Below are positions 34,246-43,151 of a stretch of DNA of 64,000 nucleotides, piece by piece (within the stretch, counting starts at the first letter, position 1; every line of letters begins with the position of its first letter). Under the pieces are notes generated by a model that made no database searches, was not told where the DNA came from, and worked only from the letters and a program-made list of their open reading frames with translations. Source of the stretch: Lachnoclostridium sp. UBA5725 (lineage in GTDB: Bacteria > Bacillota > Clostridia > Lachnospirales > Lachnospiraceae); NCBI GenBank assembly GCA_002419585.1, contig DIGJ01000001.1, positions 29,173 to 93,172 on the forward strand. Reading direction: 5' to 3'. The translations under genes and the position numbers were made by a program.

Positions 34246-35736
34246 ATGAGTATACTTTATAAGAGTACTAGAAGTAATGATGTTCAGGTGACTGCTTCAC
34301 AGGCAATACTGCGTGGACTTGCTGAGGATGGGGGACTGTTTGTTCCGATGCAGATTCCGAAGCTGGAGGTTAGCTTGGAGACATTGGCTGAAATGACATA
34401 TCAAGAGGTTGCGTATGAGGTTATGAAGCTTTTCTTTACTGACTTTACGGAAGAAGAGTTGAAAACTTGTATTGCTCGTGCTTATGATGATAAATTTGAT
34501 ACAAAAGAAATTGCTCCGTTAAGGAAAGCAGATGGCGCATATTATTTGGAGTTGTTCCATGGTTCTACGATTGCATTTAAGGATATGGCACTTTCTATTT
34601 TGCCTCACTTACTGATTACATCAGCGCGTAAAAATAAAGTAGAGAATGAAATTGTAATTCTTACTGCAACTTCTGGCGATACGGGTAAAGCTGCGCTGGC
34701 GGGATTTGCTGATGTAGAAGGTACCAGTATTATTGTGTTTTATCCAAAAGATGGCGTCAGTCCGATTCAGGAAAAACAAATGCTCACTCAAAAAGGTGAT
34801 AATACAACTGTAATTGGCATTAAGGGTAATTTTGATGATGCGCAAAATGGTGTTAAGGCGATGTTTAACAACAAAGACCTTGAACAGAAAATGAAAGAAA
34901 ACGGCTATCAGTTCTCTTCTGCAAACTCGATTAATATAGGAAGATTAGTTCCTCAGGTTGTGTATTATGTATATGCATATACCAGACTTATGAAAGAGGG
35001 AGCAATCAATACAGGAGAAAAGATAAATACAGTTGTACCAACTGGTAACTTTGGAAATATTCTTGCCGCTTACTATGCAAAAAACATGGGACTGCCAATT
35101 GATAAGTTGATTTGTGCTTCCAATGACAATAAAGTATTGTTTGATTTCTTTAGCACAGGCATATACGATCGAAACCGCGAATTCATTTTAACGAGTTCAC
35201 CTTCCATGGATATCTTAATCTCCAGCAACTTAGAACGTCTGATTTATAAAATTGCAGGGTGCGATTCAAATCGATGTGCAGATTACATGAAAGCACTCAC
35301 CACAAGTGGAAGCTATGAAATTGATGCGAATATGAAAGCAGAACTTGCAGATTTTATTGGTGGATACGCAGATGAAGATAAGACAGCTCAGGTGATTAAG
35401 AAGTTGTATGAAAGCGATTATTATATCATTGATACACATACAGCAGTGGCAGCAAGTGTTTATTATGATTATAAAGAAGCAAGTAAAGACGAAACCAAGA
35501 CAATGATTGCCTCCACAGCAAGCCCTTACAAATTTGCACGGAGCGTAATAAATGCGATTGATACAAAATATGACACACTTGGCGATTTTGAGTTGATCGA
35601 TGAATTATCCTCCCTTTCAAAAGTAAAAGTGCCACAGGCAATCGAAGAGATCAGAAGTGCTTCCATACGCCATAACACGGTATGTGATACGCAAGATATG
35701 CAAAAAACAGTAGAAAGCATCTTAAAGTTAAAATAA
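34246..35736 (+). CDS. thrC: threonine synthase
   Basis: A PLP enzyme converting O-phosphohomoserine to threonine. 496 residues, the long-type synthase. PLP-lysine K112 in HGSTIAFKDMALS, then ATSGDTGKAALAGF, and the glycine-rich VPTGNFGNILAAYYAK. I chose the ATG at 34246 because AAGGAG ends eight bases upstream; the ATG at 34240 is too close and a TTG at 34219 lies before the SD. It completes the threonine route begun by hom and the PGM-type kinase 30 kb away but is transcribed separately. Confidence 0.97.
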   Translation: MSILYKSTRSNDVQVTASQAILRGLAEDGGLFVPMQIPKLEVSLETLAEMTYQEVAYEVMKLFFTDFTEEELKTCIARAYDDKFDTKEIAPLRKADGAYYLELFHGSTIAFKDMALSILPHLLITSARKNKVENEIVILTATSGDTGKAALAGFADVEGTSIIVFYPKDGVSPIQEKQMLTQKGDNTTVIGIKGNFDDAQNGVKAMFNNKDLEQKMKENGYQFSSANSINIGRLVPQVVYYVYAYTRLMKEGAINTGEKINTVVPTGNFGNILAAYYAKNMGLPIDKLICASNDNKVLFDFFSTGIYDRNREFILTSSPSMDILISSNLERLIYKIAGCDSNRCADYMKALTTSGSYEIDANMKAELADFIGGYADEDKTAQVIKKLYESDYYIIDTHTAVAASVYYDYKEASKDETKTMIASTASPYKFARSVINAIDTKYDTLGDFELIDELSSLSKVKVPQAIEEIRSASIRHNTVCDTQDMQKTVESILKLK

Positions 35737-35779
35737 ACCAGTTTTGGCATTTTGTTGACATAATTTTGCCATAGTACTA

Positions 35780-35945
35780 GGGCATTATAGAACTAGGTTA
35801 AAGATAGTAGCCAAATAACGCATCACATTTGGTGCGATGGAAATGTTTTACAGTTCTATCGTAGATAAAGGTAGATCTTTAACGGAAACTAATTAATATT
35901 AATCTTATGGGAAGCAAGAAAAAGTGAGCGTTTTAGCCCACTGTA
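35780..35945 (+). ncRNA. candidate structured RNA with pseudoknot topology
   Basis: ATAGAACT (35787-35794) pairs with AGTTCTAT (35852-35859). GTTAAAGAT (35797-35805) pairs with ATCTTTAAC (35875-35883). The pairs are interleaved, so they form a pseudoknot or alternate states. A smaller hairpin (CATCAC...GTGCGATG, about 35821-35838) sits inside. A second hairpin-like AGTGAGC/GCCCACT lies near 35925-35943. No known riboswitch class was matched. It lies upstream of the strong surface-protein promoter, so it would need its own promoter; TTGACA at 35755 has only a poor -10. Confidence 0.4.
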
Positions 35946-35984
35946 GTGATTGTAAAAATACAACAAAATCTTTGGGAAAAGGAC

Positions 35985-36013
35985 TTGACCTTTGATTTGA
36001 ATATTGTTATAAT
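35985..36013 (+). promoter_or_regulatory. strong promoter of the surface-protein gene
   Basis: TTGACC (35985-35990), a 17-base spacer and a perfect TATAAT (36008-36013). The leader is about 128 bases, with an AAGGAGGAAG ribosome site seven or so bases before the ATG. This fits a highly expressed gene. Confidence 0.88.
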
Positions 36014-36147
36014 CATCTTGTTATTGGAAAGATTATATTTAGGCATAGTGTCTGTATTTTTAGACGAGGGAGTAACACCTTGAAAGAGATATGGATGTTT
36101 TATGCGTGAATATGATACTCAACCATAAATTTTAAGGAGGAAGAAAA

Positions 36148-38736
36148 ATGAAGAAAAATTTCTTTAAGAAATTGGCTCTCGTTATGGCTTTAGCTCTTAC
36201 AGTTACATCCGTACCTGCTACCAGCGCATCTGCTGCTGCAGCACCTGGATTTAAATCAAAAGCTGTTAAAGTTAACGTAGGTCAGACCAAAAAGTTTAGC
36301 ACTGCAAACTCAACAAAATACAGTGTTAAATTTAAAATCGGAAACAAAAGTGTAGCAACAATCGCAACAAGCAAAAAAGCTGTTAAAGTAACAGGTGTTG
36401 CTGCAGGTAAGACAACTTTGAAAGCTACTTTCAAAAACTACAAAACAAAGAAAGTTACAACCGCTAAGGTTCCTGTAACTGTTATCGAAGAAGCTACAAC
36501 ACTTAAATCTGTTGAAGCTAAAGGTGTTAAAACACTTGTTGCAACCTTTAACAAAGCTGTTGATGATACTAAGGCTGTAGTTGCTGTAACAAAGGGAAAT
36601 GCTAAGCCAAGCGTTTCTACAACAAAATGGGCAGAAGACAAAAAGTCTGTTACCGTAACTATGGGATCTAAATTAACAGATGGTACTTATGAATTATCTG
36701 TTACTGGATTAACCACAGATGCGTTAAAAGGATCTGTATCGGTTAAGGACGAAAAGTTAACTTCTATCGAGTTTATCGGAACTAACTTAACTGCTGATGG
36801 TGAACCAGCTACTGTATCAACAGCTAGCATTGGATTCAAGGTATTGAATCAGTATGGTGAAAAAATGGCTGCTCCTGGTACTGTAAATATTACATCATCA
36901 TTTGGAGCTAAGGCAGAGCAAAGCGATGCTACCTCTACTTCAAATGGAAAGGTTACATTTACAGTTTCATCTCCTACTTTAAGAGTATATGGTACATCAG
37001 GAAGCGTTACCGCAGTTGAAACCAGCACAGGTGTAACCGCTACAGCTACTGTTACATATTCTGCAAAGGCAACTGCAAAGACTATGACTGTTAAAGGTCT
37101 GTATGATTCTACTGATGCAAAGATTAAAGATATCTCAAAGGGAGATACTGCAAGCAACTTCTTTGTACTTGCTACTATTGCTGATCAGTATGGCAATGCA
37201 TTAAATGCAAAAGCATTAAACAACTCTACTATTAAAGCAACTTTAGTTGCTGGTAATACAGGAATTACAGGACCAAATACTACAGGTGCAAATGCAGTAG
37301 TTACAACGTTTGAAGATAAGACTGTAGATGGCGTTGACTATGTAGCGTTAAAGCTTGAAGGTGGTGTTGTTTCTGCAGGTACATTCTACATGACTATTGT
37401 AAATAATTCTCTTGGATTACTTGCAAACACATCTTTCACTGTACAAAGTGGTACTGTTATCAAAAGCCTTAGCATCTCTGCTAATGATACTATCTATCAG
37501 GGTTCTAAGAATGAGTTGAACTTTGAAGCAGTTGATACTGATGGAAATGCTGTAACTAAATATTCTACATTAAAAAATCTTGTTTCTTTCTCTACCAGTG
37601 GTACTGATAAAGTAAGATTTGAAAAGAAATCAGATGGAACAGCTAAATTAGTATATATTCCATCCAAGGATTCTGTTGATAAGAATTATCTTACAAAGAC
37701 ATTTACAACTACTGTAAATGACAATACTTCTACAAGCTATTTTGTAAAATCTAATACATTTAACACATATGCTGCAAAAGTTGCTACAGAAGTAACTGGA
37801 GTTAAGAGTGGCACTAAAGTTGCTGTAGCTTCTGGTGGTTCATTAACTATCGATTTAGGCGACCTTGTTGTAGAAGATCAGTACTCTAATGTAATGTCTT
37901 CTGATGAAGTTAAAGCATTAGATAACCTTTACTACACAATAGCTGGTACAGGTGTAGCTACTACAGTAACAACACCAACCAATATTCCAGCACGTGGATC
38001 AGTTAAAATGAACGGTATTCTTGGAAATACTGTAACTATTAAAAATACTCTTACTGTTGGTTTCTTAAAAGACGCTAAGCTTTCAAAATCTGCTGAAATC
38101 TCTATCTATACTGTAGATGCTTCTAAAGCAACCAGCTTATCCATTGACTCTATCAAGGATGGCAATGTTGTTAAAGCAGACGGTACCAACAAACCTAGTA
38201 CTATTGTTACACCAGGTGCAATCTCTGTAATCGGTAAGGTTTCAGGATACACTGTTGAGTTACCATCTGACTACTATGTTGTTACTGGAAATACAGGTGA
38301 AAATCTTGGTTCACCTAGCACTACTAACACAGTAGCTTATCAGACTTTGACAGCTACTCTTGATGTAGCAGTTAACACTAGTGATGGAACAGTAATGTTG
38401 AAAAAAGACTACTCTTACTCCAATGCTGGTGCTAAGATTACAAAGATTGAATCTAATACAACAACTAAAGTTGCACCACAAGTATTAGATGCTACTGTAT
38501 TTGAAGGCTTGTTTACAATGAAGGATCAGTATGGTGATTCTATCGCTGCAGATAAGAAATCTGGTGTGAAGTATGAAGTGATTCAGAATATTGCTGTTGG
38601 ATCTAAAGAAAGTACAATTAAATTCAACAATACAAATAATGTATCTGTATCTACTACTACTCTTGGCGATGAGTTTACTGTAATTGCAACATATGGAGAC
38701 ATCTCTGTTTCTAAGACAATTACAATTGCGAACTAA
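36148..38736 (+). CDS. large secreted surface protein with Ig-like domain(s), possible S-layer protein
   Basis: 862 residues. A classic signal peptide ends near SASA-AAAPGF (about residue 30). A BIG2-type Ig-like domain follows (about 32-112, with KSVATIATSKKAVKVTGVAAGKT split across it), then a long Thr/Ser/Val-rich, beta-type region with recurring DQYG motifs (NQYGEKM, DQYGNAL, DQYSNVM, DQYGDSI), which suggests repeated Ig-like units. No SLH or LPXTG anchor is seen. Codons differ from neighbours, with many GCT, GTT, ACT and GTA, as in very highly expressed genes. With a perfect promoter, SD and terminator, an abundant S-layer-like protein is likely; anchoring is unknown. Confidence 0.8.
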   Translation: MKKNFFKKLALVMALALTVTSVPATSASAAAAPGFKSKAVKVNVGQTKKFSTANSTKYSVKFKIGNKSVATIATSKKAVKVTGVAAGKTTLKATFKNYKTKKVTTAKVPVTVIEEATTLKSVEAKGVKTLVATFNKAVDDTKAVVAVTKGNAKPSVSTTKWAEDKKSVTVTMGSKLTDGTYELSVTGLTTDALKGSVSVKDEKLTSIEFIGTNLTADGEPATVSTASIGFKVLNQYGEKMAAPGTVNITSSFGAKAEQSDATSTSNGKVTFTVSSPTLRVYGTSGSVTAVETSTGVTATATVTYSAKATAKTMTVKGLYDSTDAKIKDISKGDTASNFFVLATIADQYGNALNAKALNNSTIKATLVAGNTGITGPNTTGANAVVTTFEDKTVDGVDYVALKLEGGVVSAGTFYMTIVNNSLGLLANTSFTVQSGTVIKSLSISANDTIYQGSKNELNFEAVDTDGNAVTKYSTLKNLVSFSTSGTDKVRFEKKSDGTAKLVYIPSKDSVDKNYLTKTFTTTVNDNTSTSYFVKSNTFNTYAAKVATEVTGVKSGTKVAVASGGSLTIDLGDLVVEDQYSNVMSSDEVKALDNLYYTIAGTGVATTVTTPTNIPARGSVKMNGILGNTVTIKNTLTVGFLKDAKLSKSAEISIYTVDASKATSLSIDSIKDGNVVKADGTNKPSTIVTPGAISVIGKVSGYTVELPSDYYVVTGNTGENLGSPSTTNTVAYQTLTATLDVAVNTSDGTVMLKKDYSYSNAGAKITKIESNTTTKVAPQVLDATVFEGLFTMKDQYGDSIAADKKSGVKYEVIQNIAVGSKESTIKFNNTNNVSVSTTTLGDEFTVIATYGDISVSKTITIAN

Positions 38737-38749
38737 TTAATTAATTATA

Positions 38750-38792
38750 AGTGTTGCAAGACAGTTTTATAACTGGCTTGCAACACTTTTTT
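38750..38792 (+). terminator. terminator of the surface-protein gene
   Basis: An 11-bp stem (38750-38760 with 38777-38787) and a further 5 bp (38762-38766 with 38771-38775), loop TTAT, then six T. The insertion sequence starts directly after the T tract. Confidence 0.95.
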
Positions 38793-40222
38793 GGCTCTAT
38801 GTCAAGTGTTGGGGTGTGATTCTATGAATCACGCTCCATTACTGGATGTAGAGCTATTTTTATGTAGAGGTTCTTAAAAATCTGTTTTTGGGCATGACAA
38901 ATAAACCTTCGTGCCAGTCTGAGATTATTTAGTTACAAGAGTGTAAAATACGAGTTCGAAAGCGTTCAAAGTTACGAATACCATATGAGACACGCTTTAA
39001 TACCTTAACTTTGTTATTAAATCCTTCTGTTATTCCGTTTGTTAATCCATATTTGAAAGCATTCAGTATGTATTTCGCCCAATGGCGATAAGTTGAAGCA
39101 CAGGTCTCAAACTCTTTGATACCACAACTTTCAGCATTTCTAATCCATTCATAAAATTCAATTCTCTGAATCGAATATTTGGGATTTTGACAAATACGGT
39201 AAAACCATTCCTTGAGCATGTGAGCTTTTCTCAGATCATCATTGTAATATAGCATTAAGTCACATGCTTTTTTGTTTTCGTCTTTTAGCTTATCATAACG
39301 TGCTAATATCAACTTACGACTTCGTTTATAATACTTTCGAAGTGATACAGGCATTGTTTTTTGTAGTCGTTTACGAACATTTTCGATTGCCCAGGTGACT
39401 TGTCGTATGAAATGGTATTTATCAATGATTACCTGAGCATTTGGAAAATAAGCATGAGCTATATCGACATAAGGCTGCCACATATCACAAACAAAGAACT
39501 TAACACGATACCGTTGGTCGCGATCCATATCTCGAAAGTATTCCGATAAATGAGATTGCGTACGATCAGGCAAAATATCCATAACAGTATGTTTCTTTGG
39601 ATTTACTAAAATACATTGATATTTACCAGTGTCAGCATTACCTTTAAACTCATCAATAGCAATCGTATCCTTTAGAGAAGGACATGAGTAGCTGATAGTA
39701 TCAAGTATTCTCGAAACAGTATTTGTAGAAACATTGGATTGTTTTGCTACATACTTAAGTGATACTGAGTCTCGAAGCTGATTAGCAATAGATTGAGTAA
39801 GCCTGACAGAGCGCTGCTGGTAACGAGCAAGAAAATCGTATTTTTCAAAGAAGCGCTTGCCGCAAGAACAATGATAGAGTCTTTTCTTTAAGACCAGATA
39901 ACAGTCCTTTTGTTGAAAAGTCAAATCCTTAATTGTTTGAAGCCTGTAATCATGAATTCTTTTTGTTAAGGCTCCACAGTTATGACATTTCTGTTCTTTG
40001 GGATCTGTCTGCATATAAATATTCACATAATCATCTGATGGATAATATTTTTACTTTTACATCTTTTAAATTTAGTAATTTATTGATACAATAATTATGC
40101 ATTATTGCGTCCTCCGAGTGGTTTGTTTGTCATACTGGCACTTGGAGGTTTTTTTATATTATAAACAAAAATGTTGGAGATGTGAATGGCTATTCACATA
40201 CCCCAACATTTATTATAGAACC
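38793..40222. mobile_element. ISL3-type insertion sequence
   Basis: The ends are imperfect inverted repeats. The left end is GGCTCTATGTCAAGTGTTGG (38793-38812) continuing GGTGTG. The right end, read inward from 40222, is GGTTCTATAATAAATGTTGG continuing GGTATG; about 20 of 26 positions agree. The element encodes an ISL3-family transposase on the minus strand and is about 1.43 kb, normal for the family. The 8 bases on each side (ACTTTTTT and CATAAAGT) do not match, so no target duplication remains. It separates the surface-protein gene from the polysaccharide locus. Confidence 0.85.
38929..40102 (-). pseudogene. ISL3-family transposase, frameshifted near the N-terminus
   Basis: The main frame (38929-40026) encodes 365 residues. 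An N-terminal zinc-binding region (CHNCGALTKRIHDYR ... YHCSCGKRF) is followed by a DDE core with IAIDEFKGN, VCDMWQPYVDIAHAYFPNAQ, DKYHF and the C-terminal TEGFNNKVKVLKR. The expected family N-terminus is in another frame: from an ATG at 40102 with SD GGAGG eight bases upstream, it reads MHNYCINKLLNLKDVKVKIL and stops at 40031. The main frame resumes at DDYVNIYMQ. A single extra base explains this, so the copy is probably inactive unless frameshifting or a downstream start restores it. Confidence 0.8.
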
Positions 40223-40223
40223 C

Positions 40224-40473
40224 ATAAAGTGAATTCTGCCGTATCAAAATAAAACTGCTCTGAAAAGAGGAGATTAGGGAGGTAAGAAAGAAGCTTATTA
40301 GGGAAATGATGATACAAAACATTATCTAGGAAAGTAACTATACTTCGTTCATTTTGTAGAGAGGGTAAGAGTTAGAAAATGTTTTATTTACTTTCAATAT
40401 TTTTATCTTTTAAAATTAATGAGAATCCGTTATAATAAAGAGAGTAAATATAAAAAATATTGTGGGGGCTATG
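40224..40473 (+). promoter_or_regulatory. gap after the IS, with a probable promoter of the polysaccharide locus
   Basis: The gap has no credible gene. TATAAT at 40431-40436 is a perfect -10; the matching -35 (TTTTAA, 40408-40413, 17-base spacer) is weak. It would start transcription about 30 bases before the ligase-like gene and could serve the following genes. Confidence 0.5.
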
Positions 40474-42294
40474 ATGTCAAAAGCAAAACAACAAAAGAAG
40501 AATAGATTATTACTGCCACTTATATTAGTGGCATTTATACCGTTAATTATGTACTATCATGCATATGATACAAAGCTTGATTCCTATCCATGGTTTGGCA
40601 CGGCAATGCAAGTAGATGTTTTTTTGTATTATAAAATGGTAGCAATCATTGTACTTAGTATAGCAATGCTGATATGTCTCTTGGGTTACTATTATAATAT
40701 AAAGGTTTCATCTGCAAGCAAATTGAAAAAAGAAAAAGAACTACAGGTTTTCTATTCCTATAAAACATGGATACCACTTATGATATATGCAACACTTGGT
40801 TTGTTGTCGACCATATTTTCTCAATACTCTTACTGGGGATATCATGGAATGACGCAACAGATGGAGACTGTTTGGGTATTGCTAGGATATGTAATATTAA
40901 CGTATTATGGTTATGTATTTGTTCGTACCATAGATGATATCCGCACTATCATAAAGTGGGTATTAATCAGCAGTGGAATTGTATGTTTGATTGGAGCATT
41001 TCAAGCATTTGGATTGGATTTTTATAAGTCGACATTTGGAAAGTATACTTATTTACCTGCTTCATTGGTTAACGAAGAAGTAGAATTTGTATTTGAAAAG
41101 GGAAGATCTTATTCATCACTTTATAATCCGAACTATGTAGGCGTATATGTAAGTCTACTATTACCGATTATTATTGTTTTGATTCTTGTGGACAAGAATC
41201 GTAAGATGCTAGTGGCATATCTTTCATTATTGGCTGCTGTTATAATTAGTCTATTTGGATCTGGCTCGAAGAGTGGTATCTTGTGCATTGCAGTATCCTT
41301 ACTGCTTTTACTTGTACTGTTTCGTAAAAAGGTAATTGAGCAATGGAAGCTTTTATTTGTTGGAGTCCTTCTTCTTTGTATTGCATTTTTTGGAGTAAAT
41401 GCACTAAAAGGAAATGCACTGATTGATAGTTTGAAAAATGCACTGAATACTACAAAAAGCGAAGCACCTGCACTTTCGAAAATTGAAACAAACGATGATA
41501 ATGTCACCGTTGTCTATAATGGAAATGAACTGGTATTCCAATTTGTGGAGAATGCAAAGAGCCTAGAAGAACAGTTGAGTTTGACCGATGGTTCTGGAGA
41601 GAAAATTGCAGTTAGCGAAATCGACGATGCGACACTTTCTGTTTTAGATGAACGTTTCCCGAATTTTACGGTGGGATTAGCAACGTATCAGGATATCTAT
41701 TATGTTGATATTAATATCGATGGTAAGGCGTGGTATTTTACAAATCAAGATGGCGATAATACATATAAGTATCTTACCATCGTAGGTAAACTTGATAAAA
41801 TTTCGCAGCCAGAATTTAGCAACCTATTTGTTGGTAAAGAAACATTTGCTAGTAATCGTGGATTTATTTGGTCCAGAACATTACCACTTCTTAAGAAATA
41901 TGTATTTCTTGGAAGTGGTGCAGATAGCTTTTTACTAGTTTATCCAAACGATGAATATGTCGGAAAGAACAACTATGGCTATGGAGAACAAAATATAACC
42001 AAACCACATAATCTGTATCTGCAAATTGCAGTACAAACAGGTGTGGTGTCATTGATTGCATTTTTGGCTTTCTATCTAATCTATTTTGTGACAAGTATTC
42101 GGTTGTATATGAAATCAAAATTGGAAACTTATGAGACGCAAATCGGAGCGGCAATCTTAGTAGGAACCTTTGGCTATATGCTGACGGGAATATCAAACGA
42201 TTCATGTATAGCGGTTGCACCAATTTTTTGGCTGTTGATGGGTGTTGGAATCGCAATTAATTACCGCTTAAAAAATGGACAACTTGAAAAATAA
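40474..42294 (+). CDS. O-antigen ligase/polymerase-like membrane protein
   Basis: About 606 residues with around 10-12 hydrophobic helices. A large extracytoplasmic loop (about 330-470) precedes the family motif GSGADSFLLVYPND, which continues to KPHNLYLQIAVQTGVVSLIAF, typical of the WaaL/Wzy_C family. Such proteins ligate or polymerise surface glycans on the outside of the membrane. I prefer the ATG at 40474, which has the best spacing to the G-rich ribosome site; a GTG at 40462 and an ATG at 40471 are alternatives. Membership in the locus is supported by the glycosyltransferase genes that follow. Ligase versus polymerase cannot be told from sequence. Confidence 0.8.
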   Translation: MSKAKQQKKNRLLLPLILVAFIPLIMYYHAYDTKLDSYPWFGTAMQVDVFLYYKMVAIIVLSIAMLICLLGYYYNIKVSSASKLKKEKELQVFYSYKTWIPLMIYATLGLLSTIFSQYSYWGYHGMTQQMETVWVLLGYVILTYYGYVFVRTIDDIRTIIKWVLISSGIVCLIGAFQAFGLDFYKSTFGKYTYLPASLVNEEVEFVFEKGRSYSSLYNPNYVGVYVSLLLPIIIVLILVDKNRKMLVAYLSLLAAVIISLFGSGSKSGILCIAVSLLLLLVLFRKKVIEQWKLLFVGVLLLCIAFFGVNALKGNALIDSLKNALNTTKSEAPALSKIETNDDNVTVVYNGNELVFQFVENAKSLEEQLSLTDGSGEKIAVSEIDDATLSVLDERFPNFTVGLATYQDIYYVDINIDGKAWYFTNQDGDNTYKYLTIVGKLDKISQPEFSNLFVGKETFASNRGFIWSRTLPLLKKYVFLGSGADSFLLVYPNDEYVGKNNYGYGEQNITKPHNLYLQIAVQTGVVSLIAFLAFYLIYFVTSIRLYMKSKLETYETQIGAAILVGTFGYMLTGISNDSCIAVAPIFWLLMGVGIAINYRLKNGQLEK

Positions 42295-42315
42295 TAAACA
42301 AAGGAGTACTTGTAT

Positions 42316-42603
42316 ATGTGCAATATTCCGGAACGTGTGAAAAGTGAAATTATTTCTTTCGCAAAGCAATATGAAATTGATAAAGTATATTTGTTTGGCT
42401 CAAGAGCAAGAGGAGACAATCATGAGCGGAGCGATATTGATCTTGCCTTTTGCGGAGGAATCCACACGGATGAATTTAGAGAATGCCTTATGGAAAATCT
42501 ATGGACGCTGTTAAAAGTAGATGTAATTTGTTTGGACGAGATGCCGGATTCTTTTGTAACCGAAGTTGAGAAAGAAGGAATCATTTTATATGAAAAAATA
42601 TGA
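42316..42603 (+). CDS. mntA: MntA-like nucleotidyltransferase antitoxin
   Basis: 95 residues. The minimal nucleotidyltransferase signature GSx10DxD is exact: G28-S29 in LFGSRARG and D40/D42 in SDIDLAF. A third acidic position follows in LKVDVICLDE. In type VII toxin-antitoxin pairs, MntA adds AMP to a tyrosine of HepT and so neutralises it. AAGGAG (42301-42306) lies nine bases before the ATG at 42316; a TTG at 42310 is too near. The next gene overlaps by 14 bases, as in known pairs. It sits just 21 bases after the ligase-like gene. Confidence 0.85.
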   Translation: MCNIPERVKSEIISFAKQYEIDKVYLFGSRARGDNHERSDIDLAFCGGIHTDEFRECLMENLWTLLKVDVICLDEMPDSFVTEVEKEGIILYEKI

Positions 42604-42985
42604 GAATTTTTGTACTTGTTTAAATGATTTGAAAAATTATAAGAAATATGAAGATACAAAAGAAGCAGTTATCAAGCAAGGAGTTCTTTCTCAACTAGAG
42701 ATTACCTATGATACTTCGTGGAAATTAATGAAGTGGATACTATCAAAAGAGGGTGTTGTCAGTGCAGAATCAGGATCACCAAAGGCAATACTTTCTCTTG
42801 CATATCAATATGGTATAATTAATGAGGAAGAAACATGGATAGAGCTTCATAGAGATCGTAATCGTTTAGCACATGAATATAGTATTAATAACATACTAGA
42901 TATCTTTGATAAAGTTTTTACTCGTTATCTGCCAATACTGGAAGAGGTGTTAGATAAGATTCCAAAAGAGCGAGCAGAAGAATGA
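42590..42985 (+). CDS. hepT: HepT-like toxin (HI0074-type partner)
   Basis: 131 residues, all-helical. It belongs to the HepT/HI0074 nucleotidyltransferase substrate-binding group. The HepT motif Rx4HxY is exact: R90, H95 and Y97 in DRNRLAHEYS. In characterised HepT the motif Arg/His give RNase activity and the Tyr is the AMP acceptor. The start at 42590 has GAAGGA about 10 bases upstream and overlaps mntA; the longer frame from 42566 has no SD. A terminator follows. It could protect the locus from loss or act as a stress module; position inside the glycan locus is the only hint. Confidence 0.83.
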   Translation: MKKYENFCTCLNDLKNYKKYEDTKEAVIKQGVLSQLEITYDTSWKLMKWILSKEGVVSAESGSPKAILSLAYQYGIINEEETWIELHRDRNRLAHEYSINNILDIFDKVFTRYLPILEEVLDKIPKERAEE

Positions 42986-43012
42986 AAATGAAAAGAATGA
43001 AACAGTTAAATG

Positions 43013-43073
43013 AAATCCTTTTATAGCGAAACGTTATGTAAAAACATGAAAGCTTACAATAAAAGGATTTTTT
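43013..43073 (+). terminator. terminator after the hepT-like gene
   Basis: AAATCCTTTTAT (43013-43024) pairs with ATAAAAGGATTT (43059-43070) across a 34-base loop, followed by a six-T run. It ends the ligase/mntA/hepT transcript before the sugar-transferase gene. Confidence 0.65.
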
Positions 43074-43151
43074 CATATAATTAGAAATAGAAATAAGCAG
43101 ATCTGTAGCCTGCCGTGCTTAAAAAATCAAAGGGATACAAGGAGAAATAGA

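Noticed and set aside
35755..35783. promoter for the candidate pseudoknot RNA
   Set aside because: TTGACA at 35755 is perfect, but no acceptable -10 lies 16-18 bases downstream; kept only as a possibility.
38785..40230. 8-bp target duplication around the IS
   Set aside because: The flanking bases ACTTTTTT and CATAAAGT do not match.
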